A program made the translations under genes and the position numbers. The notes below the pieces were generated by a model. It made no database searches and had not been told where the DNA came from. It saw only the letters and a list, made by a program, of their open reading frames with translations. Below are positions 55,406 through 63,889 of a stretch of DNA of 64,000 nt, one piece after another. The number at the start of each line of letters is the position of its first letter. Position 1 is the first letter of the stretch. Source of the stretch: Achromobacter animicus (GTDB taxonomy: Bacteria; Pseudomonadota; Gammaproteobacteria; Burkholderiales; Burkholderiaceae_B); the NCBI RefSeq assembly GCF_902859585.1, contig NZ_CADIJM010000014.1, positions 61,452 through 125,451 of the forward strand, in the 5' to 3' direction.

Positions 55406-56134
55406 ATGCCTGATTCACGCGATCCCCCCCAGAATCAACTATTGGCGGCGTTGCCCCTGCAGGAGATGGAACGATTGTTTCCGCTTCTGGAACGCGTCTC
55501 CCTGCCGTTGGGAAAAGCCTTGTACGAACCGGGCGGCCGAATGCGGCATGTCTGCTTCCCGATCGACTGCATTGTCTCGCTGCTGTGCGTCATGGAAGAT
55601 GGCGCCTCCACCGAAATTGCCGTGGTCGGCAATGAAGGCATCGTTGGCATTTCCTTGTTCATGGGCGGAGAAACCACGCCCAGCCGCGCGATAGTCCAAA
55701 GCGCGGGGTCCGCCTATCAGTTGAAGGGTCAGGCGCTGAAAGACGAGTTCGACCGAGGTGGGGCCATGCAGCACCTGCTGCTTCGATACACCCAGGCGCT
55801 GCTCACGCAAATGGCCCAGACAGCGGTGTGCAACCGACATCATTCGCTGGACCAGCAGCTTTGCCGCTGGCTGCTGCTCAGCCTGGACCGACTGCAATCC
55901 GACGAACTCGCCATGACGCAGGAACTGATCGCCAACATGCTGGGTGTGCGGCGCGAAGGCGTCACCGAGGCGGCCGGCCACCTGCAGGAGGCCGGTCTGA
56001 TCCGGTATCGCCGCGGCCATATCACCGTGTTGGATCGCGCAGCGCTGGAGGCGCGTGTCTGCGAATGCTATATGGTCGTGCGGCAGGAGTATCAGCGCCT
56101 GCTGAGTCAAACTGGCGGCGCGGTCCGCGCCTGA
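55406..56134 (+). CDS. Crp/Fnr-family transcriptional regulator (copy 1)
   Basis: A 242-residue regulator with a cyclic-nucleotide-binding-like N-terminal fold (LYEPGGRMRHVCFPIDCIVS, IAVVGNEGIVGISLFMGGET), a long dimer helix and a C-terminal helix-turn-helix (MTQELIANMLGVRREGVTEA). It lacks the arginine-serine pair of cAMP-binding Crp and an Fnr iron-sulfur cysteine cluster, so the signal is unknown. GGAGGG lies 10 bp before the ATG at 55406; earlier in-frame sequence is implausible. A second, closely similar gene follows 20 bp downstream in tandem. They lie after pgi in the glucan region. Confidence 0.9.
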   Translation: MPDSRDPPQNQLLAALPLQEMERLFPLLERVSLPLGKALYEPGGRMRHVCFPIDCIVSLLCVMEDGASTEIAVVGNEGIVGISLFMGGETTPSRAIVQSAGSAYQLKGQALKDEFDRGGAMQHLLLRYTQALLTQMAQTAVCNRHHSLDQQLCRWLLLSLDRLQSDELAMTQELIANMLGVRREGVTEAAGHLQEAGLIRYRRGHITVLDRAALEARVCECYMVVRQEYQRLLSQTGGAVRA

Positions 56135-56154
56135 GATGGAACCAGGAGCAGAAC

Positions 56155-56871
56155 TTGCCGCGCCCCGCGATCGCCGATGTTCCCAACCGCCTGCTCGCCG
56201 CGATGCCCAGCCGGGAGCGGCCCCGTTTGCTGGATCGCTTCGAGTCCGTTGACCTGGACTTCGGGCAATGCCTGCTTCAGCCCGGCGACCGCATCAACGA
56301 CGTCTACTTTCCGCGCGGGAGCTATATCTCCCTGATTCTGCCGCAGTAGCACGGTGCTTCCCTGGAGGTGGGCCTGGTCGGCAATGAAGGAATGTGGAGC
56401 GTCGACGTTTCATTGGGCGCCGATACCTCGCAGTTGCGCGCCGTCGTGCAGGGCGCCGGGTCCGCCTTGCGCATGAAAGCGAATCTGTTCCGGCAGGAGT
56501 TGGACGCCAGTGCAGCGCTGCGCGGCCTGATCGGCCGCTATACCGTGGTAATCCTGCAGCAGCTCGCCCAGACCGCGGTCTGCATGCATTCTCATTTCAT
56601 CGAGGGCAGGCTTGCGCGCTGGTTGCTGATGACGCAAGACCGCGCGCATTCGGGCAGCTTTCACCTCACTCATGAATACCTGGCTTATATGCTGGGTGTG
56701 CGGCGGGTCGGCGTAACGGTGGCGGCCTCGGCCCTTCAGCACCGCAAGCTGATCGCGTATCGCCGCGGAAACATCGAGATCCTGAACAGGCCAGGCCTGG
56801 AGCAGGTGGCGTGCGATTGCTACGCCGCGGACCAGCTCAGCTACGGCCAACTCAGGAGCGGCCCCAACTGA
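56155..56871 (+). pseudogene. Crp/Fnr-family regulator (copy 2) interrupted by an in-frame amber codon
   Basis: A paralogue of the preceding gene. It starts at TTG 56155 with AGGAG 6 bp upstream and would give 238 residues if read through. A TAG at 56347-56349 (codon 65) falls between VYFPRGSYISLILPQ and HGASLEVGLVGNEGMWSVD, inside the effector domain. Both halves are in the same frame and keep family features, ending with the helix-turn-helix region LTHEYLAYMLGVRRVGVTVA. A single-base nonsense change explains it. An internal GTG at 56368 could restart a form lacking the N-terminal strands. Sequencing error is the alternative. Confidence 0.75.
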
Positions 56872-56872
56872 C

Positions 56873-57145
56873 AACCACCGCAATTGGGGCTTTGGTCTGT
56901 GCTTCCTGTATCTGTGCAATGTGCGAGGCTTCGGCTGGAACCATAAGCGCGTGTACCGGATCTATCGCACTCGAACTGAAATCCGCGTGTTCAAGGTGAT
57001 CGACGACTTCAACCGCGAGGCACTGGGCATTGAGGTTGACTTCTCGTTGCCGTCCAAGCGCGTGATCCGCACGCTCAAGCAGATCATCGGCTGGCGGGGA
57101 AACCCCCTGGCCATTCGGTGCGATAACGGACCCGAATACCTCAGT
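56873..57145 (+). mobile_element. deleted IS3-family transposase (OrfB) fragment
   Basis: Immediately after the Crp copy-2 stop, frame 2 reads RNWGFGLCFLYLCNVRGFGW and NHKRVYRIYR, a typical IS3-group OrfB N-terminal part. It jumps to VFKVIDDFNREALGIEVDFS and ends at AIRCDNGPEYLSW. The stretch between RIYR and the DDE catalytic strand is missing, and so is everything after the second catalytic aspartate. About 90 of an expected ~280 residues remain. No terminal repeats or target duplication are visible, so it is dead and marks a rearrangement point. Confidence 0.8.
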
Positions 57146-57607
57146 TGGTTTTCTAGCCATAAAGTGCATCCAGGTTGAACATTTGTTCGAGAAGTTCATC
57201 CAGCTTGCCGTTCAGCTCGTGCGGCCAGGATTGATCGTTGGGGGGGCGCTGCAGTCTCTACGGATCCTCAGATCAAATCTGGCGCAAGGTAAGTACGGAC
57301 ACAGGACACGACCATAACGCCTTGCGAGAAGGGGGCAGACCTGCAGGAGGTCGCACTGTGTCGGTCGAATCGACCGAGGCGGCTGGTGGATAGCGGAATA
57401 TGTCGCTGACCGGCCGCACCGCACTCAGCCTACAACGGCCGTCGCTTGAAGCACTTGCGATGGTCGTTCTTAGTCTGGAGCCCGCTACGGCGACAGACCG
57501 CTTCTGGCCGCGACCAGTCGTCGACGACTGGCAGATTTCGACCCAATGCGGTCATTCGGCAACCTGCGTTGAACCCACTATGAGACGGCCGTTTTAAAGC
57601 ATCGACT
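57146..57607. other. gene-free remnant region with an 18-bp perfect palindrome
   Basis: About 460 bp between the IS3 fragment and an MFS stop codon, holding no convincing gene. CCAGTCGTC/GACGACTGG at 57514-57531 is a perfect 18-bp palindrome. On the minus strand, about 57160-57240, an open frame reads SWPHELNGKLDELLEQM and ends near ALYG, perhaps the tail of a lost protein I do not recognise. Confidence 0.5.
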
Positions 57608-58819
57608 TCAGATTCGTTCGGCGCGTCGTCTTGTTGTGCTGCGTACCGTGAAGGCCATAAGTGCCATGCCTAGCACGGCCAGCGCGCCGCCTACCCAGCC
57701 TGTAGACGCCCAACCCAGACCATGCGAAATCGCGGCGCCACCTAGCACTGCGCCGATCGCGTTTGAGAGATTGAACGCGCTGTGGTTAAGCGCTGCGGCC
57801 AAGGTCTGGGCTTCACCAGCCACGTTCATCAATCGCGCTTGTAGAGCCGGAACCAAAGCGAAGCCTGTGCCTACAAGAAACAGTACGGTAACGGTCGCCG
57901 CCTTGGATCCGGCGAACATAGAAAACGCCCCGAGGAAGACCGCGTTCCAGAGTAAGAATCCAAAGATCGTCGGGACGAGGGCTTTGTCCGCGAACTTTCC
58001 GCCAACCAAATTTCCCACCACCATCCCAAGACCCCATACGCAAAGCACCGCAGGAACCGTCGCTTCGTCGAAGCCCGTCACCTTCGTGAGGGTCGGCGTG
58101 ATGTAGCTGTAGACGGCGAACATGCCGCCAAACCCGACAGATGCAACTCCCAGCGTGAGCCAAAGGAGCGGCCGCTTCAGGCCCGCGAGTTCGGTCATGG
58201 GGCTTCCTCCTCCAGGCATTACGGGGATGTAGCGAAGCATCATTACGAGGGTCAGGACAGCACCAGCCGCAACCGCGACAAAGGCAGACTGCCAACCTAG
58301 CCACTGCCCTAGACCTGTGGCTGCCGGTACGCCGACAACGTTTGCTGCTGCTAATCCGAGCATTACATAGCCGACGGCTTGAGCCCGCTTGCCTTCTCCC
58401 GCAAGCGTCGCGGCCACGAGCGAGGCGACGCCATAGTAGGCGCCATGAGGTAGACCGGAGACAAATCGAGCAACGATCAACGAGTGATAGCCGGTGGCTA
58501 ACGCGCTTCCGATGTAGCCAATGGCAAAGAGAACCATGAGCGTGAGCAGCAGATGCTTGCGTGGCCACCTGGCGGCGCCGATGGCAATCAGCGGAGCTCC
58601 GATCATGACTCCAATGGCATAGGCACTGATGTATGCGCCGGCACTAGGGATGGACACCCCAGTACTTTCCGCCATTCCCGGCAACAGGCTCATCGATGCG
58701 AATTCGCCTGTTCCGACAAAAAGGCCGCCAAGGCCGAGCGTGAGAATTGCGCCCAGAAAGCCGTGGGGAGATATAGAGCTGTCAAAGGTACGGGATAGGG
58801 AAACGGTTGATTCGGTCAT
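57608..58819 (-). CDS. MFS transporter, drug-efflux-like (AraJ/Bcr-type)
   Basis: A 403-residue major facilitator with about 12 helices. ILTLGLGGLFVGTGEFASMS starts helix 1; the loop IAIGAARWPRKHLLL is motif A-like; GLPHGAYYGVASLVAATL and the VGYVMLGLAAANVVGVPAAT segment carry motif C-like glycines. This resembles arabinose/purine/drug efflux members. It is last in a leftward SDR-MFS-MFS operon; its ATG overlaps the previous stop by one base. Export of the SDR product or substrate is plausible, but no substrate can be named. Base composition is less GC-rich than the left half of the window. Confidence 0.87.
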   Translation of the reverse strand: MTESTVSLSRTFDSSISPHGFLGAILTLGLGGLFVGTGEFASMSLLPGMAESTGVSIPSAGAYISAYAIGVMIGAPLIAIGAARWPRKHLLLTLMVLFAIGYIGSALATGYHSLIVARFVSGLPHGAYYGVASLVAATLAGEGKRAQAVGYVMLGLAAANVVGVPAATGLGQWLGWQSAFVAVAAGAVLTLVMMLRYIPVMPGGGSPMTELAGLKRPLLWLTLGVASVGFGGMFAVYSYITPTLTKVTGFDEATVPAVLCVWGLGMVVGNLVGGKFADKALVPTIFGFLLWNAVFLGAFSMFAGSKAATVTVLFLVGTGFALVPALQARLMNVAGEAQTLAAALNHSAFNLSNAIGAVLGGAAISHGLGWASTGWVGGALAVLGMALMAFTVRSTTRRRAERI

Positions 58820-60060
58820 TAATTAGAGTTCGAGAGTCGATTGCAAGACGGATGTACGTGACGCTGGCGGGGCAGCATCCACGGAGCGCCGTCAGTTCTT
58901 TTGCTCAGCAACAGCCATCCTCCGCAAGTCGCGGAAACTGCTGCCATGAGAGTCACCATCGCCAATTGAAGGCCGACCATCTCGGCAACCGGTCCGATCA
59001 CCAGCGGACCCGCCAGCAGCCCGATATATGCGATCCGAGTTGTGGTGGCCAGGCCCTGCGATGCTGCCCAGCCCGCCTCGTTGGCCAGCTTGCCCGCAGT
59101 AGAGAACAGCACTGGAATTACGTTCGACAAGCCGACGCCAGTGATGAAGAACCCTGCGATTACGGCGGTTGGAGAAATATTGGATAGAACGACGGTCAGT
59201 CCCGCTAGGCTGAGTGCGCCACTGGTAGCTATCACTGCTTGGTGGCTGTACCTGTCTCGCACCCAATCTCCGCCCATGCGACCCATCGCCATCGCAATGG
59301 CAAAGGCTGCATATCCGAAGCCTACCCACCCGGCGTTCGCGTGAGCGATGTCTCGCATGTACACGGCTGCCCAGTCATAGAAGGCCCCTTCAATGACCAA
59401 GGCTGAGAAAGCTAGGGCTCCGAGCGTTCGGAGTCGGCGACCAGCCTCTTTGTCCAAACCGGGATGAGCTCCACTCGCGGCTCCTTCGGCTTCTCTGTGT
59501 GTAAGGGGATCATTACGCAAAAACCGAGCAGCCAATACCATGGCCAGGAGGCAGGGCATCGCCACGCAAATAAAGTTGAGCGCCGGCGTCACGTTCCCGG
59601 CTGCCCATGCGCTTGCCAAGAGCGCCCCTGCGAGGCCTCCGGCGCTAAAGCTGCCGTGCACTGACCCAATGAGCGATCGCTTGGAGATTTGCTCCAGGTG
59701 CGCCACTTGCGCGTTCGCTGCGACGTCGTTGGCCGCTGTGGCCATCCCGTATATGAATAGCAGGACGAGCAGGCCACCGAAGTCCCACATGAGCAGGATG
59801 GGACCCGCTGAGAGGGCCATAAGAATGCCGCTGCGAACGCTCGCGGTCCCGCTTCCCACACGCGAAATCCATCGTCCTGCGGCGGCCATCGTCGCTATCC
59901 CGCCGATTGCTACCGCGGCCATCGCAAGGGAAAGCACCCCTTCTGAAAGGCCGAATTTCTCCTTGATGACGGGCACGCTCACACCCCAAGTAGCGTAAAG
60001 CAACCCATTGCAGAAGAGAGTCGCCATGGTGGCTAGGCGGGCGGGATTGACGTCGAGCAT
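58819..60060 (-). CDS. MFS transporter (FucP/YbjJ-like fold)
   Basis: A 413-residue transporter with a different helix pattern from its neighbour. TLFCNGLLYATWGVSVPVIK, VHGSFSAGGLAGALLASAWA and FGYAAFAIAMAMGRMGGDWV resemble the YbjJ/sugar-permease-like MFS group; ATSGALSLAGLTVVLSNISP and GVGLSNVIPVLFSTAGKLAN continue that pattern. It is the middle gene of an SDR-MFS-MFS operon: it starts 3 bp after the dehydrogenase stop and overlaps the next MFS start by one base. Two different transporters in one operon suggest separate import and export, which is inference. Confidence 0.87.
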   Translation of the reverse strand: MLDVNPARLATMATLFCNGLLYATWGVSVPVIKEKFGLSEGVLSLAMAAVAIGGIATMAAAGRWISRVGSGTASVRSGILMALSAGPILLMWDFGGLLVLLFIYGMATAANDVAANAQVAHLEQISKRSLIGSVHGSFSAGGLAGALLASAWAAGNVTPALNFICVAMPCLLAMVLAARFLRNDPLTHREAEGAASGAHPGLDKEAGRRLRTLGALAFSALVIEGAFYDWAAVYMRDIAHANAGWVGFGYAAFAIAMAMGRMGGDWVRDRYSHQAVIATSGALSLAGLTVVLSNISPTAVIAGFFITGVGLSNVIPVLFSTAGKLANEAGWAASQGLATTTRIAYIGLLAGPLVIGPVAEMVGLQLAMVTLMAAVSATCGGWLLLSKRTDGAPWMLPRQRHVHPSCNRLSNSN

Positions 60061-60063
60061 GGC

Positions 60064-60921
60064 TTAACGAGGTTCACTGCTCTTGGCAAAGGCAGCGAAT
60101 TCGTTCTTGAAGTCCGGGTGCCACCGAGAAAGGGCCGGCCGCCGCTTTATAAGATCGTCCATGGCCCACTGCATCCGTCGTTGGTCCAGTTCGCTCGTAA
60201 CCTCGTTGTCCTCGCAAAAGATGTAGAACTCACCGGCGCGCACACCTTGGACCATGCGATCGGCGACCTGATCAGCGCTCCATGGCGCCTCTGGCTTGAG
60301 AGAGTCGTAGGTCGTACCAGGGAAGTTCATGGGCGTGAAGGTATAGCCAGGAATGAGCAGGTGAGCCGTAACGCGATCGCCGATCTGCTCTCTCAGCTCA
60401 TGAGCCAATTGCTCAGTCAACACGCGCACGGCTGCTTTTGAGAGCGCATAGGCGGCATTTCCGGGGCGGGTCGTTATGCCTTCTTTTGAACCCACATTTA
60501 CGATCGCCGAAGCGGATGGTTGGTCAAGAAGGGGGCCAACAAAGTGCTGCTGTATTCCGAGCATTGACCAGAAGTTGACTTCCATCGTCTGGCGCCATTG
60601 CTCCATGTTCTCGTACGGCCCAGCGCCTTTCAGGATCCCGGCGTTGTTCACGATTACGGAGATCTCGCCAAGGGCTTCGGCTTCTCGACCCATGGCCGCG
60701 CCAGCGGTTTCAGAGGTGACGTCGCCGGCAATGCTGCGCAGCTCAAGTTCGGGGAAGTCGGTGTGAAGGCGCTCGGATGCCTGCGTAAGCATGCGCCCGT
60801 TGTGATCGAGCAGGACGAGTTTCATCCCTTCCTTGGCAAGTCGATGGGCAATGGCGTAACCGATGCCGATGGCGGCTCCAGTAACGATGGCGACTCCGCC
60901 TCTACGTATGGCGTGGTCCAT
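60064..60921 (-). CDS. short-chain dehydrogenase/reductase (SDR)
   Basis: A 285-residue classical SDR. The NAD(P)-binding motif is TGAAIGIG (residues 14-21); NNAG follows near 92; the catalytic set is Ser145 (NVGSKEG), Tyr158 and Lys162 (YALSK). Asp at the end of strand 2 (LVLLDHNG) suggests NAD preference. It oxidises or reduces a hydroxyl/keto group; the substrate is not evident. First gene of the leftward operon with two MFS transporters, and divergent from a LysR gene across an AT-rich gap, so it is probably the LysR target. Confidence 0.92.
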   Translation of the reverse strand: MDHAIRRGGVAIVTGAAIGIGYAIAHRLAKEGMKLVLLDHNGRMLTQASERLHTDFPELELRSIAGDVTSETAGAAMGREAEALGEISVIVNNAGILKGAGPYENMEQWRQTMEVNFWSMLGIQQHFVGPLLDQPSASAIVNVGSKEGITTRPGNAAYALSKAAVRVLTEQLAHELREQIGDRVTAHLLIPGYTFTPMNFPGTTYDSLKPEAPWSADQVADRMVQGVRAGEFYIFCEDNEVTSELDQRRMQWAMDDLIKRRPALSRWHPDFKNEFAAFAKSSEPR

Positions 60922-61128
60922 GGTTTTTTCTCCGTATGGCAGCTGGCTACCTACTCAAGATCGCCAGAAGCTGGCCGGCTCAAGATCTTCCTAATGAAGT
61001 CAGGTAGCCGTTGGCGTGTGTTTGGGGTAGCCTATTGTTGAATTGAATTAATAATAAATCGTCTAATAGCGCCATTTATTGAGGCAATTCCACTAGAACG
61101 TTGAATTTTTCTCAACCTTGGAGATCCC
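60922..61128. promoter_or_regulatory. AT-rich divergent promoter region with inverted repeat
   Basis: A 207-bp region between the divergent SDR operon and the LysR gene, strikingly AT-rich around 61030-61075. GTTGA (61100-61104) and TCAAC (61112-61116) form a 17-bp inverted repeat of the LysR-box type, only 12 bp before the regulator's ATG, which would suit autorepression. No other operator is fixed. Confidence 0.5.
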
Positions 61129-62049
61129 ATGCCAGTTCGCCCCACCGCCAAACTATCCAGGGCCGATCTCGCCGATCTGAACTCGTTCCTGGCCGTTCAC
61201 CGGCTACGCAGCTTCACGCAAGCAGCGGTTGATTTGGGGATCTCAACTTCGGCCTTGAGTCATTCGATCCGGAACCTGGAGACGCGCCTTGGGGTGCGCC
61301 TTTTGAACAGGACTAGCCGCACGGTGTCGCCAACTGAGGCCGGCTCAAACCTGGCCTCTCGTCTGGAGATCGGGTTCGACGAGATCGCGGGTGCGCTTGA
61401 GGAGGTGGACCGGCATCGCGATCGCCCGATGGGCCGCCTGCGGATCAATACGCTGAATGATGGCGCAAGGCTACTGGTATCAAGGTACCTACCCAAATTT
61501 CTGCAAAACTATCCGGAGGTGTCGGTAGAGGTTGCGGTAGAAGATCAGATGGTCGACATCGTTGCCGCAGGCTTCGATGCTGGCGTGCGCTTCGGGGGAA
61601 CGGTACCCGAGGATTTTGTCGCTGTCCGTATCGGTGCTCCGTTAAAGTGGGTTGCCGCGGCAGCGCCCAAATACCTGAACAGGCGGACTCCTATCGCGGT
61701 CCCTGAGGACCTGAAAGCACATAATTGCATTCAGATCCGAACCGGCCAGGGCGTCATCTATCGTTGGGAGTTTGAGAAGGACGGTGAACGTCAAGCGATC
61801 GACGTGCCTGGGCAGCTCTGTGTTAACGAAACCACACTCGGGGTGGAAATGGCGAAGGCCGGCGCTGGTATCACCTATTGCTTGGAGAAGCGCATCACGG
61901 GAGAGCTCGAGCGAGGCGAGTTGCAGGTGGTCCTTCCTGAGTGGGCGCCAATCGAGCCCGCCTTCTATATCTACTATCCTGGACATCGGCAAACCCCACC
62001 TGGTCTGCGTGAATTCATCGACATGTTGCGGGAGGAGCCGCTCGTGTAA
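61129..62049 (+). CDS. LysR-family transcriptional regulator
   Basis: A 306-residue LysR regulator of the DhmA/PtxR-like type that often controls nearby dehydrogenases. The helix-turn-helix is LADLNSFLAVHRLRSFTQAA, LGISTSALSHSIRNLETRLG and RTVSPTEAG; the effector domain includes GRLRINTLNDGARLLVSRYL and the GFDAGVRFGGTVPEDFVAVR loop. It is transcribed away from the SDR-MFS-MFS operon and very likely controls it and itself through the intervening inverted repeat. The inducer is unknown. Confidence 0.93.
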   Translation: MPVRPTAKLSRADLADLNSFLAVHRLRSFTQAAVDLGISTSALSHSIRNLETRLGVRLLNRTSRTVSPTEAGSNLASRLEIGFDEIAGALEEVDRHRDRPMGRLRINTLNDGARLLVSRYLPKFLQNYPEVSVEVAVEDQMVDIVAAGFDAGVRFGGTVPEDFVAVRIGAPLKWVAAAAPKYLNRRTPIAVPEDLKAHNCIQIRTGQGVIYRWEFEKDGERQAIDVPGQLCVNETTLGVEMAKAGAGITYCLEKRITGELERGELQVVLPEWAPIEPAFYIYYPGHRQTPPGLREFIDMLREEPLV

Positions 62050-62103
62050 GCAGGCGGAACCGTGAGCTGGCGGAGAACGCCCCTCCCGCTCGATGCGGAG
62101 TAG

Positions 62104-62395
62104 TTACGCTTTACGCAGATCCAGAACGTAGCGATATCGCGCCTTTTTGCTAGCGGCGTCATCCCAGAGTTGGTTTAGCTGTGGACCTTTGACCAGTTTT
62201 TACTCGGGCCGAATGTCGTGGAGGTTGCAGAAGTCGACCACTTCCTGAGTCTCGAATTCCACCGATAAGCGCCCCAGCAAAGCTATTGCGCGCAATGATC
62301 GTAACGAGGGACAACTGGTTTGCCTTCCGAACGTCTCTGATTCCGGCTAGGCACATCGTTGCATCGCGCTTAAGTGTGCCAATGAGCAGCTCCAT
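62104..62395 (-). pseudogene. decayed C-terminal part of a zinc alcohol dehydrogenase (YahK/cinnamyl type)
   Basis: Leftward reading gives LKRDATMCLAG near 62375, then SFAGALIGGI, which matches the coenzyme-domain end of YahK-type alcohol dehydrogenases. One extra base near 62254 shifts the frame to ETQEVVDFCNLHDIRPE, a TAA follows at 62200-62202, and the same frame resumes KLVKGPQLNQLWDDA then RYRYVLDLRKA, ending at TAA 62104-62106. All three blocks are in correct family order (ETQEMLDFC..., ...YRFVIDL in relatives, from memory). The N-terminal zinc-binding half is absent. The gene is dead: one frameshift, one nonsense codon and a truncation. Confidence 0.75.
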
Positions 62396-62631
62396 AGCCT
62401 TCGACCATCGACACGGACAGGCTCAGTGCAGCAATGTTATTTGCTCAACGATAAGAGCGGCTCATGTGCGCGAATTCGCGAATAGAGGACGACGTCACAC
62501 ACGGAAAATCACCGGTGAGCCCAACTCAACGAAAGGTTGAATCCTGCTAACAGATTGCTGGCGTCAGAGCTAATACCATCGAGCGGCTCCAGCGGTCTGA
62601 TTTAACCGCGCTAATCAGGATCATTGCCTTC
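62396..62631. other. gene-free remnant between the dehydrogenase relic and the metallophosphoesterase
   Basis: No gene recognised in 236 bp. It contains the perfect 12-bp palindrome CGCGAATTCGCG at 62469-62480. The promoter of the metallophosphoesterase gene must lie here. Confidence 0.4.
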
Positions 62632-63783
62632 GTGTTTCACATTGCCTTCACCTTCGTCTTTCTCTACCTTCTTTGGCGCTTCGTTCTGCCTTTGCCTGTT
62701 GGGCGCGGATGGCGAGTGTTCATCTCGATTCTCCTTCTCGTCGTATCCAAAGTGCATTGGATCAACGATGCGCTGTACGGAAACATGTGGTCGTTCGAGG
62801 CGCCGTACTCGTTCGCGCTGTTCGTCGGTTGGCTGTTTTGCGCATGCGTCTTACTTTTTTTCTTCGTATTGCTCGGGGATGGCTTGTTGCTTCTGGTTTG
62901 GCTCATTCGCGGCAGGCAGACGCGCAATTGCATCGCGCCCTGGGTGGCGCCGGTAGCGATGATACTGGCCGTTGTCACGTCGATCATCGGAGTCGGAAAC
63001 GCGGTTCGTGTCCCTGATGTAAAGCACATTGAGGTGCCAATCGCAGATCTGCCAGCATCGCTTGACGGTTTCAGAGTGGTGCAACTCACCGACACTCACA
63101 TCAGTCGACTGTTCCCGGAGACATGGGTAAACGAGGTCGTGGCGCGTACTAATGCTCTATCGCCTGATCTGATCTTGTTCACCGGCGACTTCATCGATGG
63201 AACCGTCGGCGACCGGATTGCTGACGTGGCGCCGCTTGCCAACCTGAGGGCGCGCTTCGGTGTACTTGGTATCCCAGGGAATCATGAGTACTACTTCGAC
63301 TACACGCAGTGGCGAGAGCGCTTGGCGGCACTCGGTATCCAACTGATCGAAAACTCCCACGTTGAATTACCGCTCGGTGATGCTGGATTGACGATCGTAG
63401 GGGTGACCGATGCTGCGGCGAGTGGCTATGGATTCTCCGGGCCGGATCTGGATGTGGCATTGCGCGGTGCGCACAAGACGTGGCCCATAGTGCTCATGAG
63501 CCATCGTCCGGAGGGGGCGCTGGACAATGCGAAAGCGGGTGTCGATTTGCAGCTCTCTGGCCACACGCATGGTGGGATGATTGCGGGGCTCAATCACCTT
63601 GGTAAGTTCGCAAACCAGGGATACGTGTCCGGCCTGTATGACGTTGGAGGTATGAGACTGTATGTCAGCAATGGAACCGCGTTGTGGATGGGTTTTCCGA
63701 TCCGCTTGGGTGTTCCAGCCGAGATTACAGAGTTCACCCTGCGGGTGGCGGTCGCGACGAGACGCGGGGTAGATGGCGAGTGA
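62632..63783 (+). CDS. membrane-anchored metallophosphoesterase, paralogue of the 2116-3249 gene
   Basis: A 383-residue protein with the same layout as the left-hand copy. Hydrophobic segments lie at residues ~3-20, 29-38, 59-92 and 103-122, followed by a calcineurin-like domain: QLTDTH (Asp154, His156), LFTGDFIDGT, GIPGNHEYY, LMSHRPEG and LSGHTHGGM. It starts at GTG 62632, giving MFHI, and the left copy starts MFHV, which supports this choice. The domain spacing and many short blocks (NAVRVPDVKHIEVPI, YVSGLYDVGGMRLYVSNG) match the other copy, yet this gene is much less GC-rich, so it probably entered from a different genome rather than by local duplication. Confidence 0.87.
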   Translation: MFHIAFTFVFLYLLWRFVLPLPVGRGWRVFISILLLVVSKVHWINDALYGNMWSFEAPYSFALFVGWLFCACVLLFFFVLLGDGLLLLVWLIRGRQTRNCIAPWVAPVAMILAVVTSIIGVGNAVRVPDVKHIEVPIADLPASLDGFRVVQLTDTHISRLFPETWVNEVVARTNALSPDLILFTGDFIDGTVGDRIADVAPLANLRARFGVLGIPGNHEYYFDYTQWRERLAALGIQLIENSHVELPLGDAGLTIVGVTDAAASGYGFSGPDLDVALRGAHKTWPIVLMSHRPEGALDNAKAGVDLQLSGHTHGGMIAGLNHLGKFANQGYVSGLYDVGGMRLYVSNGTALWMGFPIRLGVPAEITEFTLRVAVATRRGVDGE

Positions 63784-63889
63784 AGGTAGCCGCTGAATGA
63801 TGATCTTGTCGGATACCAAGCCTATGAACACCCCCAGCATTAAGTGAGCATTTAGTCTGAGTCGAGCGGCCGGTATGTCCGCTTATGGC

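Noticed and set aside
56347-56349. UAG read as a recoded amino acid (pyrrolysine-type)
   Set aside because: No recoding machinery or signal is visible and the position is in an ordinary regulator; mutation or sequencing error is simpler.
57400-57597. 65-codon plus-strand frame upstream of the MFS stop
   Set aside because: No ribosome site; it contains the perfect palindrome and lies in remnant DNA.
62469-62480. CGCGAATTCGCG palindrome as a regulatory site
   Set aside because: A 12-bp palindrome with an EcoRI core in a gene-free remnant can arise by chance; no second copy or neighbouring promoter was seen.
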